Assembly (NCBI GenBank): GCA_016844955.1
Contig: JAERTH010000042.1
Location: 62,001 to 126,000 of the forward strand
Direction of reading: 5' to 3'
From: Fidelibacterota bacterium
GTDB taxonomy: Bacteria > Fidelibacterota > UBA8477 > JABMPR01
DNA: 64,000 nucleotides
The notes below the pieces were generated by a model that saw only the letters and a program-made list of their open reading frames with translations, made no database searches and was not told where the DNA came from. Positions 35,434-43,917 of the stretch are shown piece after piece. The first letter of the stretch is position 1. The number at the start of each line of letters is the position of its first letter. Both the position numbers and the translations under genes were made by a program.

Positions 35434-36897
35434 GTGAACTCAGAACAAATTCTTAAAAACACCATTCAACGCTGTAAAGAAAAAAACATCATTTTACCAA
35501 CCTATAAACAAATGGCTAATCCTGATTTAATTCCCGATGGAATCAAGGCTGAGTTATCTCAAATCGGACTCTGGGATCTGAATCCTCGTAATCTTTTTAG
35601 GTTGAGCTGGCAAAATGAGCCCATCCCTTCAGGAGGTGGCTATGGCGATGTTAACTATCTTGAATTGCCTAAAGCATTAACCGGTGTTGATGCTCGCATC
35701 GTAATTCTCATTGGTAAATTCTTTCCTACAGGTGCTCACAAAGTTGGAGCAACTTTTGGTCCTCTCGTGGAAAAACTGATTTCAGGTCAATTTGACCCCA
35801 CCCACCAGAAAGCCTTGTGGCCATCAACTGGTAATTACTGTCGCGGTGGTGCGTATGATGGTTATCTACTGGGCTGTCCATCCATAGCCGTGCTCCCGGA
35901 AGAAATGTCACGAGAACGCTATGAGTGGCTGGAAAAGGTGGGTGCTGAGATCATCCGGACTGAGGGTGGAGAGGCCAATGTAAAGGAGATTTATGACAAA
36001 GTAAAAGAGCTGGAAGCTGAGCGCGGAGATGAGATTGTCACACTGAATCAATTTGATGAGATCGGGAATGCCTTATGGCACTATGCTGTCACAGGCTCAG
36101 CCATGGAGAAAGTATTTAATGACACGAATACTGGTGGGCAACGTTTCTCAGGTCTTTTCCTGACGCAAGGTTCAGCTGGAACGCTGGGATCTGCAGACTA
36201 TCTAAGAGAGAAGTTCCCTCGCATTAAGATTGGTGCTGGTGAAGCACTTCAGGTTCCCACCTTGCTCCAGAATGGATTTGGTGCACATCGTATTGAGGGT
36301 ATTGGTGACAAGCACGTTCCGTGGATTCATAACATGAAAAACATGGATATGGTGATTGGTGTAGATGACAACATTTCCATGAATCTAATCCGTCTGTTTA
36401 ATGAACCTTCCGGGCATGCCCTATTGAAAGCTCAAGGAGTTGATCCTGCCTTGATCAGCAAACTAGATTATCTAGGAATTTCCAGTATTGCCAACATTGC
36501 CGGCGCTATAAAAATGGCCAAGTATTATGAGTACAATGAAAATGATGTAGTTTTCACTGTAGCCACAGACTCCATGGAAATGTACCAGTCACGTCTAGTC
36601 GAGCTTGAAGAAGAACAGGGTAACTATACTGATATCAATGCGCATGTTGATTACGAACGTTATCTCCAGGGATTGGATAGTGAAGGTGTACTCGAGTTAA
36701 CATACCGCGAGAAAAAGCGCATGCATAATTTGAAATATTTTACCTGGATTGAACAACAGGGAAAAACAGTCGAGGAATTGGATGCCCAATGGTATGACGA
36801 TGATTATTGGTCATCAAAATTCGCCCTGGCTGATGAATGGGATGAGAAAATCGAAGCATTCAATGCAGAGACCGGGTTGCTGAAGAAGTATAGTTAA
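35434..36897 (+). CDS. Fold-type-II PLP-dependent enzyme in ygeX position
   Basis: A PLP enzyme of about 487 residues in the tryptophan synthase-beta superfamily. The likely PLP lysine is in FPTGAHKVGAT near residue 100, and a glycine-rich cofactor loop follows in WPSTGNYCRGG. A GTG start at 35434 is placed 8 bases after AAGGA; the longer open frame back to 35362 runs through the repeat spacer and is unlikely to be coding. Related proteins sit next to ygeW in other genomes and are annotated only as PLP-dependent enzymes. It lies where ygeX (2,3-diaminopropionate ammonia-lyase, also fold type II) is found in E. coli, so an amino-acid ammonia-lyase or beta-elimination role is a reasonable inference. 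Confidence 0.8.
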   Translation: MNSEQILKNTIQRCKEKNIILPTYKQMANPDLIPDGIKAELSQIGLWDLNPRNLFRLSWQNEPIPSGGGYGDVNYLELPKALTGVDARIVILIGKFFPTGAHKVGATFGPLVEKLISGQFDPTHQKALWPSTGNYCRGGAYDGYLLGCPSIAVLPEEMSRERYEWLEKVGAEIIRTEGGEANVKEIYDKVKELEAERGDEIVTLNQFDEIGNALWHYAVTGSAMEKVFNDTNTGGQRFSGLFLTQGSAGTLGSADYLREKFPRIKIGAGEALQVPTLLQNGFGAHRIEGIGDKHVPWIHNMKNMDMVIGVDDNISMNLIRLFNEPSGHALLKAQGVDPALISKLDYLGISSIANIAGAIKMAKYYEYNENDVVFTVATDSMEMYQSRLVELEEEQGNYTDINAHVDYERYLQGLDSEGVLELTYREKKRMHNLKYFTWIEQQGKTVEELDAQWYDDDYWSSKFALADEWDEKIEAFNAETGLLKKYS

Positions 36898-36907
36898 GGA
36901 GCATTGC

Positions 36908-38149
36908 TTGAATCCTAAAGCCATAAATGGTCTACAATGTCACCAGTGTAACTGGCTTGTACCGGCTGATCCTTTTCACTACACCTGCCCCAAATGCGGT
37001 AAGAATCTGGATTTTGTCTACGATTATGATAAAATTAGCATGGATTGGTCTAAAACTGAACTCAATCAAAATTCAGAAAAATCCATTTGGCGCTTCCTAC
37101 CTCTACTTCCGGTTATAGGTGCTCCTGAAAGAACATCTGTACGAGTAGGTGGAACACCCCTGGTGAATTTTCCTGAACTGGCGGATAAACATGGAATAGC
37201 CAGTTTCCAGATAAAAGATGATAGTCGTAATCCATCAGGATCCCTAAAAGATCGCGCCAGTGAGGTGGGCATTCAACATGGGCGAGAGCAAGGTAAAGTA
37301 AGTATTGTCGCTGCATCCACCGGCAATGCTGGGTCATCCCTGGCAGCACTTACAGCCTACCATGGAGTTAAAAGTGTAATTTTCGCTCCAGCATCTGCAC
37401 CTCCGGCAAAACTGACTCAAATCATGCAGCATGGTGCCCAGCTAGTTCCAGTTGATGGCAACTATGACGCGGCTTTCGATCTGGCCTTTGAATGGGCAAC
37501 CACGAGGGATGCTTATTGCCGCAATACAGGTATTAATCCCATTCTGGCTGAAGGCAAAAAGACTGTGGCTCTGGAAATTGCAGAGGACAATGGATGGCAG
37601 GTTCCAGACCATGTTTTTGTCCCTGTTGGTGATGGCTGCATCATCTCAGGTGTGTTCAAGGGTTTCTTTGATCTTCTGGGCCTGGGTTGGACAGAAACCA
37701 TGCCTGCCCTACACGCCGTACAAGCAGAAGGGTCAGCCGCAATTGTGGACAGTCTTTCTCGTGGTGGTGAAATTGCTGCAGTGGAGGCCAATACAGTTGC
37801 AGACAGCATCAGTGTTGATCTACCTCGCGATGGAGACAAGGCCAGAAGAGCTATTCTGGAAAGTGGTGGTCTGGGATTTAAAGTCAGTGATGACGAAATT
37901 CTTCTTGCCCAAAAAGCGCTCTCGCAAGCCACCGGGATTTTTGCTGAACCGGCAGCTGCAGCCGCCTATGCCGGATTTCTACAGGCATCCCAAAAGGGAC
38001 TCTTGAAACCTGCTGATCGTGTGATTGTCCTTATCACCGGAACTGGTTTAAAGGATATCCCCTCTGCTCAGCAACTTTTGAAACAGGTTAACCCGGTCAA
38101 AGCAGACATTGCTCAAATTGAAACCTACTTAAAGGGGCTTGAGGAATAG
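36908..38149 (+). CDS. Threonine synthase-like PLP enzyme with N-terminal zinc ribbon
   Basis: A 413-residue fold-type-II PLP enzyme resembling threonine synthase. The N terminus carries two C-x2-C pairs (CHQC, CPKC) as a small zinc ribbon; the PLP lysine is in GSLKDRAS near residue 115, ASTGNAGSSLAA is the phosphate loop, and VGDGCIISGVFKGF follows. The TTG start lies 6 bases after AAGGAG. It is 10 bases from the other PLP gene and 2 bases from the next xdh gene, so it is firmly part of the operon. Its placement suggests a role with C3 amino acids rather than threonine biosynthesis; no thrA/thrB is nearby. Confidence 0.85.
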   Translation: MNPKAINGLQCHQCNWLVPADPFHYTCPKCGKNLDFVYDYDKISMDWSKTELNQNSEKSIWRFLPLLPVIGAPERTSVRVGGTPLVNFPELADKHGIASFQIKDDSRNPSGSLKDRASEVGIQHGREQGKVSIVAASTGNAGSSLAALTAYHGVKSVIFAPASAPPAKLTQIMQHGAQLVPVDGNYDAAFDLAFEWATTRDAYCRNTGINPILAEGKKTVALEIAEDNGWQVPDHVFVPVGDGCIISGVFKGFFDLLGLGWTETMPALHAVQAEGSAAIVDSLSRGGEIAAVEANTVADSISVDLPRDGDKARRAILESGGLGFKVSDDEILLAQKALSQATGIFAEPAAAAAYAGFLQASQKGLLKPADRVIVLITGTGLKDIPSAQQLLKQVNPVKADIAQIETYLKGLEE

Positions 38150-38151
38150 TC

Positions 38152-38637
38152 ATGCTGCACCACCCCACACCTCATACATTTCAGATCTCTGTCACAGTAA
38201 ACGGGAAGCTGGTGGAGCATGAGATTGTCACCCACCTTCGTCTGCTGGACTTTCTACGTAATGATCTTGGTCTCACAGGTAGCAAAGAGGTTTGTGGTGA
38301 AGGTGAATGTGGTGCCTGCACCATCATTTTGAATGGTCAGACGGTTAATGCCTGCCTGATACTGGCGGTGGAAGCGCATGGGGGCAACATTGTCACCATC
38401 GAAGGGCTCGCTGACACTCAGGATCTTACCGAACTCCAGCAATCCTTTGAGGATCATCATGCTGTGCAATGTGGTTATTGCATTCCAGGTATGGTGTTAA
38501 CTGGTGAAAAGTTACTGGAAAGAAATGCCCATCCTACACGGGATGAAGTTAAATACGAATTGTCCGGGAATATCTGTCGCTGCACCGGCTACCACAAAAT
38601 TGTTGATGCCATTGAAAAAGCCGGAGAGGAATCTTGA
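38152..38637 (+). CDS. Molybdenum hydroxylase 2Fe-2S subunit, set 1
   Basis: A 161-residue iron-sulfur subunit with two [2Fe-2S] clusters. The plant-type ferredoxin cluster ligands are in VCGEGECGACTIIL with a later C in NACL; the second cluster ligands are in QCGYCIPGMV and NICRCTGYHKIV. It transfers electrons between the molybdenum centre and FAD. It precedes the FAD subunit with a 4-base overlap and presumably partners the large subunit at 29224-31488, which lacks adjacent partners. Confidence 0.94.
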   Translation: MLHHPTPHTFQISVTVNGKLVEHEIVTHLRLLDFLRNDLGLTGSKEVCGEGECGACTIILNGQTVNACLILAVEAHGGNIVTIEGLADTQDLTELQQSFEDHHAVQCGYCIPGMVLTGEKLLERNAHPTRDEVKYELSGNICRCTGYHKIVDAIEKAGEES

Positions 38638-39446
38638 GGTTTTATCAGCCCAAATCCCTGGTGGAGTTGTTTAATATCTATGCCACCCTCTCCCCTGACA
38701 ATGCCACGTTCCTGGCAGGCGGGACTGACCTCATGCCACGTTATGAACGTGGACAGGATATGCCTGACCATCTCATCGATTTGAAACGGATATCTGAAAT
38801 GAACCAGATTGTCATTACGGCTGACCGTGTTGCTATCGGCGCATTGACGTCGATTCAGGATATCCATGACAATGATCTTTTAAAGACCGAATTTACTGCG
38901 CTACGAATGGCAGCTCATGATTTCGCCGGTGCTCAGATCCGACACCGGGGAACCATTGGTGGAAATATTTGTAATGCATCGCCTGCTGGAGATTTATTGC
39001 CCGCACTGTATGCATTTGGAGCCATTCTCACGATTCAGACTTCAGGGGGTACCAGAGAGCTGCCTATTAATGAGTTTATAATAGGACCTGGCAGGACAAC
39101 ACTTCAACCCGGTGAGGTATTGACCACCATAACCTTAGACAGAAATAAATACGATTCCAATTTTCAGAAGGTGGGATTACGTCAATCCATGGCCATTTCT
39201 GTAGTGAATGTGGCTTTCGTTTACACACCAGGGTTTTCCCGATTGAAAATTGCAGCAGGAGCTGTTGGACCGACTGTGGTTACCCTTGATAGTTTTACCA
39301 CAGCCTTTTTAAAGGATTCATCAAACCTGGCTGAAATCATACATCTCATTGAAGCTGATATTACACCCATTGATGATATTCGGGCCACTGCGAAATATCG
39401 CAGGCAGGTGTTGAAGAACCTCATCAGAAATTTCTTAACATCATGA
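38634..39446 (+). CDS. Molybdenum hydroxylase FAD-binding subunit, set 1
   Basis: A 270-residue FAD-binding subunit. The first FAD loop is LAGGTDLMPR near residue 30 and the second is RHRGTIGGNICNASPAGDLL near residue 104. The CO-dehydrogenase flavoprotein C-terminal domain follows (GLRQSMAISVVNVAF). The start is TTG, overlapping the preceding stop. Its own stop lies in an ATGA shared with the start of an inserted RAYT transposase gene, and the bases CATCATGA at this point recur at the end of the RAYT gene. Confidence 0.93.
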   Translation: MRFYQPKSLVELFNIYATLSPDNATFLAGGTDLMPRYERGQDMPDHLIDLKRISEMNQIVITADRVAIGALTSIQDIHDNDLLKTEFTALRMAAHDFAGAQIRHRGTIGGNICNASPAGDLLPALYAFGAILTIQTSGGTRELPINEFIIGPGRTTLQPGEVLTTITLDRNKYDSNFQKVGLRQSMAISVVNVAFVYTPGFSRLKIAAGAVGPTVVTLDSFTTAFLKDSSNLAEIIHLIEADITPIDDIRATAKYRRQVLKNLIRNFLTS

Positions 39447-40039
39447 ACGCATCGTACTATGATAAATTTCTCCGCACATCAAGACGGCTCAAGGGATGGG
39501 ACTACTCCCGCGAGGGCTACTATTTTATCACGATCTGTACGGCCAATAGAGAAATGATTTTTGGGGAAATCAATAATGGACAGATGACACTCAATAGATT
39601 TGGTGAAATTGCCATGACTGAACTGGAAAAGACTTTTGAACTCCGTGACAATCTAAAACCAGACAAATTTATCGTGATGCCAAACCACATTCACATCATA
39701 ATTGCCCTTCAATTCTCTGATGCACAGGAATACCAATCAGGCACCGTCATGGCGCGCCATGACGCTGACAAACCATCAGAATCTCCCTCAAACCAAAAAT
39801 TCGGCAATCCAACCCCCGGATCATTATCAACAATTATTGGCGCTTATAAATCTGCTGTTACCAAGAAAATCAATCAGCTACGTGATACCCTAGGTGTTAC
39901 GATCTGGCAACCACGCTTTCATGATCGCATTATTCGCTCCAGGAGAGAATTACATATTGTCAGACATTATATTGAACAAAACCCCTCAAAATGGGAGTCA
40001 GATAAACAGAATGTTAATCTGCTAAATATACCATCATGA
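39443..40039 (+). CDS. REP-associated tyrosine transposase (RAYT, Y1/HUH family)
   Basis: A 198-residue RAYT, a single-strand transposase related to IS200/IS605 TnpA. It has YYFITICTANRE at the N terminus, the metal-binding HUH motif in MPNHIHIII near residue 82, a candidate catalytic tyrosine in IIGAYKSAVTKKI near residue 137, then WQPRFHDRIIRSRREL and YIEQNPSKW, a complete signature. It overlaps both operon neighbours by ATGA (39443-39446 and 40036-40039), so it is translated with them. It splits the FAD-subunit and ygfK genes, which would otherwise be adjacent. It contains a perfect 20-bp palindrome in its variable loop. Confidence 0.92.
   Translation: MNASYYDKFLRTSRRLKGWDYSREGYYFITICTANREMIFGEINNGQMTLNRFGEIAMTELEKTFELRDNLKPDKFIVMPNHIHIIIALQFSDAQEYQSGTVMARHDADKPSESPSNQKFGNPTPGSLSTIIGAYKSAVTKKINQLRDTLGVTIWQPRFHDRIIRSRRELHIVRHYIEQNPSKWESDKQNVNLLNIPS
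39745..39764. repeat. 20-bp perfect palindrome inside the RAYT gene
   Basis: The perfect palindrome CGTCATGGCGCGCCATGACG lies in the coding sequence of the RAYT gene between the HUH motif and the tyrosine region, a variable loop in this family. Such palindromes are the type of structure RAYT enzymes bind. Confidence 0.95.
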
Positions 40040-43000
40040 TTACCGATAAACTTTACCCCGTATCCATTCGCCATCTGATTTCATGGATGCTAGCTGAACT
40101 AAAGCAGGATCATTTCCTAGGCATTCATAAAGACCTGTTCTTTATACCGAAAACATCCGATCCGTTTCGTATGAATCGCTATGGCCAAATGTTGGAGACC
40201 CCCATTGGTGTGGCTGCCGGCCCCCATACTCAGCTTTCACAAAATATCATCGCGGCCTGGCTGTGCGGTGCCAGGTACATGGAGTTGAAAACCGTCCAAA
40301 CCCTGGATGAGCTGGAAATCAGCAAACCCTGTATCGACATGCAGGACGAAGGTTATAATTGTGAATGGTCCCAGGAGCTGAAACTTGAGCAATCACTGGA
40401 TGAATACCTCAATGCCTGGATAGCTATTCACATTCTCAAGGATCATCTGGGGTGGAACTCCGATGATGGGCCCGGTGTAATCTTCAACATGAGTGTGGGC
40501 TATGACCTGGCTGGAATTATGAAGCCCAATGTCCAGCATTTCATGGATCGCATGGAAAACAGCCGTGAGTTACTCGATCAAAAGCTGGACCTGCTTTCAG
40601 TGATCTATCCAGGTGTGGCCAATTTAAACATTCCGGCCAGAATGACGGACAACATCACACTATCCACCATGCATGGTTGTCCACCCGATGAAATTGAGCG
40701 CATTGCCACCTATCTCATCACTGAGAGAAATTTACATACGGCGGTTAAATTGAACCCCACCCTGCTGGGGCCTGATAAACTACGAGGAATCCTGAATCAG
40801 CAACTGGGTTATGAACGTGCTATAGTGCCTGATGTGGCTTTTGAGCATGATCTGAAATATCCTGATGCCATAAAGCTCATTAACAATCTTCAGGGACATG
40901 CCGATAAAAGTGGTGTAGAATTCGGTTTAAAGTTGACCAATACCCTGGAAGTTGAGAATCATCGTCCGGTTTTTCCTGAACAGGAAACCATGATGTACCT
41001 CAGTGGTCGAGCCTTGCACCCCATTAGTATTAATCTGGCAGCTAAACTCCAGCATGACTTTAGAGGTGAATTGGATGTATCCTTTTCCGCAGGCGCAGAT
41101 GCTTTCAATGTGGCAAATATTCTAGCCTGTAACCTGAGACCTGTCACAACTTGTACGGATGTTTTAAAGCCAGGCGGTTACACCCGTCTCGGGCAATATT
41201 TAACCAACCTTGAAAAGGCCATGCAACCCTCCGGAAATTTGGATGATTATATCCTGAGTATGGGTGGCGAGTCAATCGCCCAGGCAGGCTTGACATATCT
41301 AACCACCTATGCAGATTCGGTTATCACAAACCCACACTACCAAAAACATTCCCATCATTTTGACTCCATTAAAACTACACGCAAACTGGAACCATTTGAT
41401 TGTATCGCAGCTCCCTGTGTGGATGCCTGTGCGGCCGATCAGAATATTCCTGAGTATCTATATCATACTTCTCAGGGTGATTTTGACAAAGCCTTTGCGG
41501 CAATCCAGGATACAAACCCTCTACCAGGTATTACCGGTCATGTCTGCGATCACTTATGTCAGCTGAAATGCACCCGGAACAACTATGACTCCCCCTTGCT
41601 GATACGTGAGATAAAACGATTTGTTACGGAACAGCAAATTGAGAAACAATCCGGATCAGAGCCAGCAAAGCTGGATCACTCAGTTGCAGTGATTGGAGCT
41701 GGACCAGCAGGTTTATCCTGTGCATACTTTCTGGCCAAGGCCGGTGTGCAAGTCTCGGTTTATGAGAGCAAGGAGTTTGTTGGTGGCATGGCTTCGGATG
41801 CTATCCCTGAGTTTCGACTAAAGGATGAAGTCATAAATCTAGATATTGAAGTGCTTAAAAACCTGGGGGTTGCGTTTCAATTTCATACAAAGGTTAACCA
41901 GCAGCGCTTCAAATCAATAATTAAACAAAACGATAATGTCTTTATCGGGGTTGGTGCCCAACGGGCTCTGAAACTGGGTGTCAAAGGTGAGAGTCTATCT
42001 GGCGTGTTGGATCCACTGGAGTTTCTATCCAGGATTCGTCAGGGAGAGCGTCCTGACTTGGGTTCTAACACATCAATAATTGGTGGTGGAAACACAGCCA
42101 TGGATGCAGCCCGCACAGCGCTCCGGCTGTCAGGTGGGACTGGTACAGTCAACGTGCTATATCGTCGGACCATGGCCGAAATGCCAGCTGATATTGATGA
42201 GATCGAGGCCGCTTTGGCAGAAGGTATCACCTTCCATGAGCTTGTGTCACCTCTCACCTTTTCAGGGACAGATTCCGTGACTTCAGTTAAGTGCCAAAAA
42301 ATGGAACTGGGTGAACCTGACGCCAGTGGTCGCCGCCGACCGGTTCCCATTGAAGGTGAATTCCTTGATTTCCCTGCAGACACCGTTATTCCTGCAATTG
42401 GACAAGCAATCGCAGTAGATTTCGTTAATGAGGATGATCTCAAGGTAGACCCAACAACCTGTCTAACAACAATGCCAAATGTTTATGCTGGCGGTGATGC
42501 CGTGCGGGGAGCTTCCAGCGTGATCAACGCCATTGGAGATGGTCAGATCGCGGCAAAACACATGCTTAAAACGCTTGAACTAGAGATCGAGGCTATTCAA
42601 AATGCACCTCGCGTTATAACCATCGATGAATTGAAGCAAAAAGCGGCGCACCGGGAATACGGAATTGATCCCCCTCTTGCCTCCCATGATCTCTCAAGGG
42701 ATTTCCCTGAGGTGCATAGAACGTTAACTGAAGATGAAGCCATCACTGAAGCCAGTCGATGTCTTCTGTGTGATGATTTTTGCAGTGTTTGTGTAGGGGT
42801 CTGTCCAAACCTGGCCAACCTTACCTATTTTGCAAAACCAAATTCTTACTCCATCCAGGAAGGCGTACTGGTTGAGGGTGAGATCGTTATGAAAACTGTG
42901 GGGACTTTTCAGGTCAACCAGAAACCCCAGATTATTAATATTGGTGATTTTTGTAATGAATGTGGTAATTGCAGCACCTTTTGTCCAACTGCCGGGGATC

Positions 43001-43299
43001 CTTATAAGGACAAACCGAGATTTCACCTCTCAGAACAGAGTTTTACTGATGCCGAATCTGGGTATCAGTTAAGTGGAAAAACCTTGAAGTTCAAAGACAG
43101 GGACTATCAGGCGGTTCTGACCTTTCACGAAGGTGATTATCTCTATCATTCCCCCTATGCCCAGGTTCGGTTTGATGGCCACTCAGGAGATGTAGATTCC
43201 ATAAATCTTGAACCTGAGAGCAAATACTTCAGTACCCTGGAAGCTATGGAGATGATTGTTTTGTATGAGAGCTTGAAGGGGAATCCGATTTTTTATTAG
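40036..43299 (+). CDS. ygfK: YgfK-type putative selenate/urate-pathway oxidoreductase
   Basis: A 1087-residue multidomain flavo-iron-sulfur protein like E. coli YgfK. The N-terminal domain (to about 430) is dihydroorotate dehydrogenase-like (LSTMHGCPPDEIE). Around residues 455-520 there is a GltD-type cysteine cluster (CVDACAADQN, CDHLCQLKC). The FAD motif VIGAGPAGLSCAYF is near residue 552, the second nucleotide-binding motif GGGNTAMDAARTAL near 682, and two ferredoxin-like clusters close it (CLLCDDFCSVCVGVC near 909 and CNECGNCSTFC near 974). This is the architecture of NAD(P)H-linked reductases; in urate clusters it is thought to reduce the purine ring. Its start overlaps the RAYT stop. 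Confidence 0.93.
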   Translation: MITDKLYPVSIRHLISWMLAELKQDHFLGIHKDLFFIPKTSDPFRMNRYGQMLETPIGVAAGPHTQLSQNIIAAWLCGARYMELKTVQTLDELEISKPCIDMQDEGYNCEWSQELKLEQSLDEYLNAWIAIHILKDHLGWNSDDGPGVIFNMSVGYDLAGIMKPNVQHFMDRMENSRELLDQKLDLLSVIYPGVANLNIPARMTDNITLSTMHGCPPDEIERIATYLITERNLHTAVKLNPTLLGPDKLRGILNQQLGYERAIVPDVAFEHDLKYPDAIKLINNLQGHADKSGVEFGLKLTNTLEVENHRPVFPEQETMMYLSGRALHPISINLAAKLQHDFRGELDVSFSAGADAFNVANILACNLRPVTTCTDVLKPGGYTRLGQYLTNLEKAMQPSGNLDDYILSMGGESIAQAGLTYLTTYADSVITNPHYQKHSHHFDSIKTTRKLEPFDCIAAPCVDACAADQNIPEYLYHTSQGDFDKAFAAIQDTNPLPGITGHVCDHLCQLKCTRNNYDSPLLIREIKRFVTEQQIEKQSGSEPAKLDHSVAVIGAGPAGLSCAYFLAKAGVQVSVYESKEFVGGMASDAIPEFRLKDEVINLDIEVLKNLGVAFQFHTKVNQQRFKSIIKQNDNVFIGVGAQRALKLGVKGESLSGVLDPLEFLSRIRQGERPDLGSNTSIIGGGNTAMDAARTALRLSGGTGTVNVLYRRTMAEMPADIDEIEAALAEGITFHELVSPLTFSGTDSVTSVKCQKMELGEPDASGRRRPVPIEGEFLDFPADTVIPAIGQAIAVDFVNEDDLKVDPTTCLTTMPNVYAGGDAVRGASSVINAIGDGQIAAKHMLKTLELEIEAIQNAPRVITIDELKQKAAHREYGIDPPLASHDLSRDFPEVHRTLTEDEAITEASRCLLCDDFCSVCVGVCPNLANLTYFAKPNSYSIQEGVLVEGEIVMKTVGTFQVNQKPQIINIGDFCNECGNCSTFCPTAGDPYKDKPRFHLSEQSFTDAESGYQLSGKTLKFKDRDYQAVLTFHEGDYLYHSPYAQVRFDGHSGDVDSINLEPESKYFSTLEAMEMIVLYESLKGNPIFY

Positions 43300-43301
43300 T
43301 T

Positions 43302-43394
43302 GATGAAACTTGATATTTGAAACTTGAAACTTTTTTGATCTAGACACGAATGGCACAAAATGACTGAAGGATGAAACTTGAAATTTGAAACTTG
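43302..43394. repeat. Direct GAAACTTGA-type repeats upstream of the second four-helix-bundle gene
   Basis: Two near-identical 25-base repeats (43302-43326 and 43370-43394, one mismatch) built from GAAACTTG units, 68 bases apart, follow the ygfK stop. The second contains GAAACTTGAAATTT (43373-43386), whose exact complement occurs directly behind the four-helix-bundle gene at 43867-43880. Confidence 0.92.
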
Positions 43395-43484
43395 GGGCTA
43401 AATATTATTTGGAGTTGTGTGAAATTGACCTGATACTATATCAACGGTTTAATAATCCCACAACCCAAACAAAAGAGCCTTATT

Positions 43485-43868
43485 ATGAAAGCACTCGAAT
43501 CGCTTGATGTGTATGTATTGTCGGAAAAATTATCGGACCTTATCTGGAACCTATTTGATAGATGGGATAGGAAGGCCCAACAGACAATGGGATATCAAAT
43601 TATTCGAGCAGCTGATAGCATCTCAGCAAACATTGCAGAGGGATATGGTCGCTATTCTTTCCCCGACCGCAAACGGTTTTATATTTACGCAAGGGGCTCA
43701 TTTGAGGAGGTTAAAAGTTGGCTAAGAAAAGCGAAAAGAAGAGGTCTTCTCTCGACAGAAGATATTCCTTCCCTTCAGGGTATCACGCATGAACTGGGTC
43801 CAAAACTGAATGCCTTTATCCGCAAAACTCGTTCACAGACAAGGATCAAAGATGATACCCACCAATAA
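43485..43868 (+). CDS. Four-helix-bundle protein (S23/IVP family), copy 2
   Basis: A 127-residue four-helix-bundle protein of normal family length. The hallmark is ISANIAEGYGRYSF, followed by RFYIYARGSFEEVKSWLRKA. It is only distantly related to copy 1 at 28648-29124. It lies between ygfK and the 8-oxoguanine deaminase-like gene, in the same direction but with larger gaps than the surrounding genes. Exact 14-base inverted repeats flank it, the downstream one starting inside the stop codon. An unrelated, mobile or selfish gene within the purine operon is the best reading. Confidence 0.88.
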   Translation: MKALESLDVYVLSEKLSDLIWNLFDRWDRKAQQTMGYQIIRAADSISANIAEGYGRYSFPDRKRFYIYARGSFEEVKSWLRKAKRRGLLSTEDIPSLQGITHELGPKLNAFIRKTRSQTRIKDDTHQ

Positions 43869-43880
43869 ATTTCAAGTTTC
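43867..43880. repeat. Inverted repeat downstream of the second four-helix-bundle gene
   Basis: AAATTTCAAGTTTC is the exact reverse complement of the 14 bases at 43373-43386. Its first two bases are the last two of the TAA stop of the four-helix-bundle gene; a looser CAATTTCAATTTTCG continues the array. Confidence 0.9.
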
Positions 43881-43917
43881 CAATTTCAATTTTCGTATCT
43901 AAACAAAAAAAGACCCC

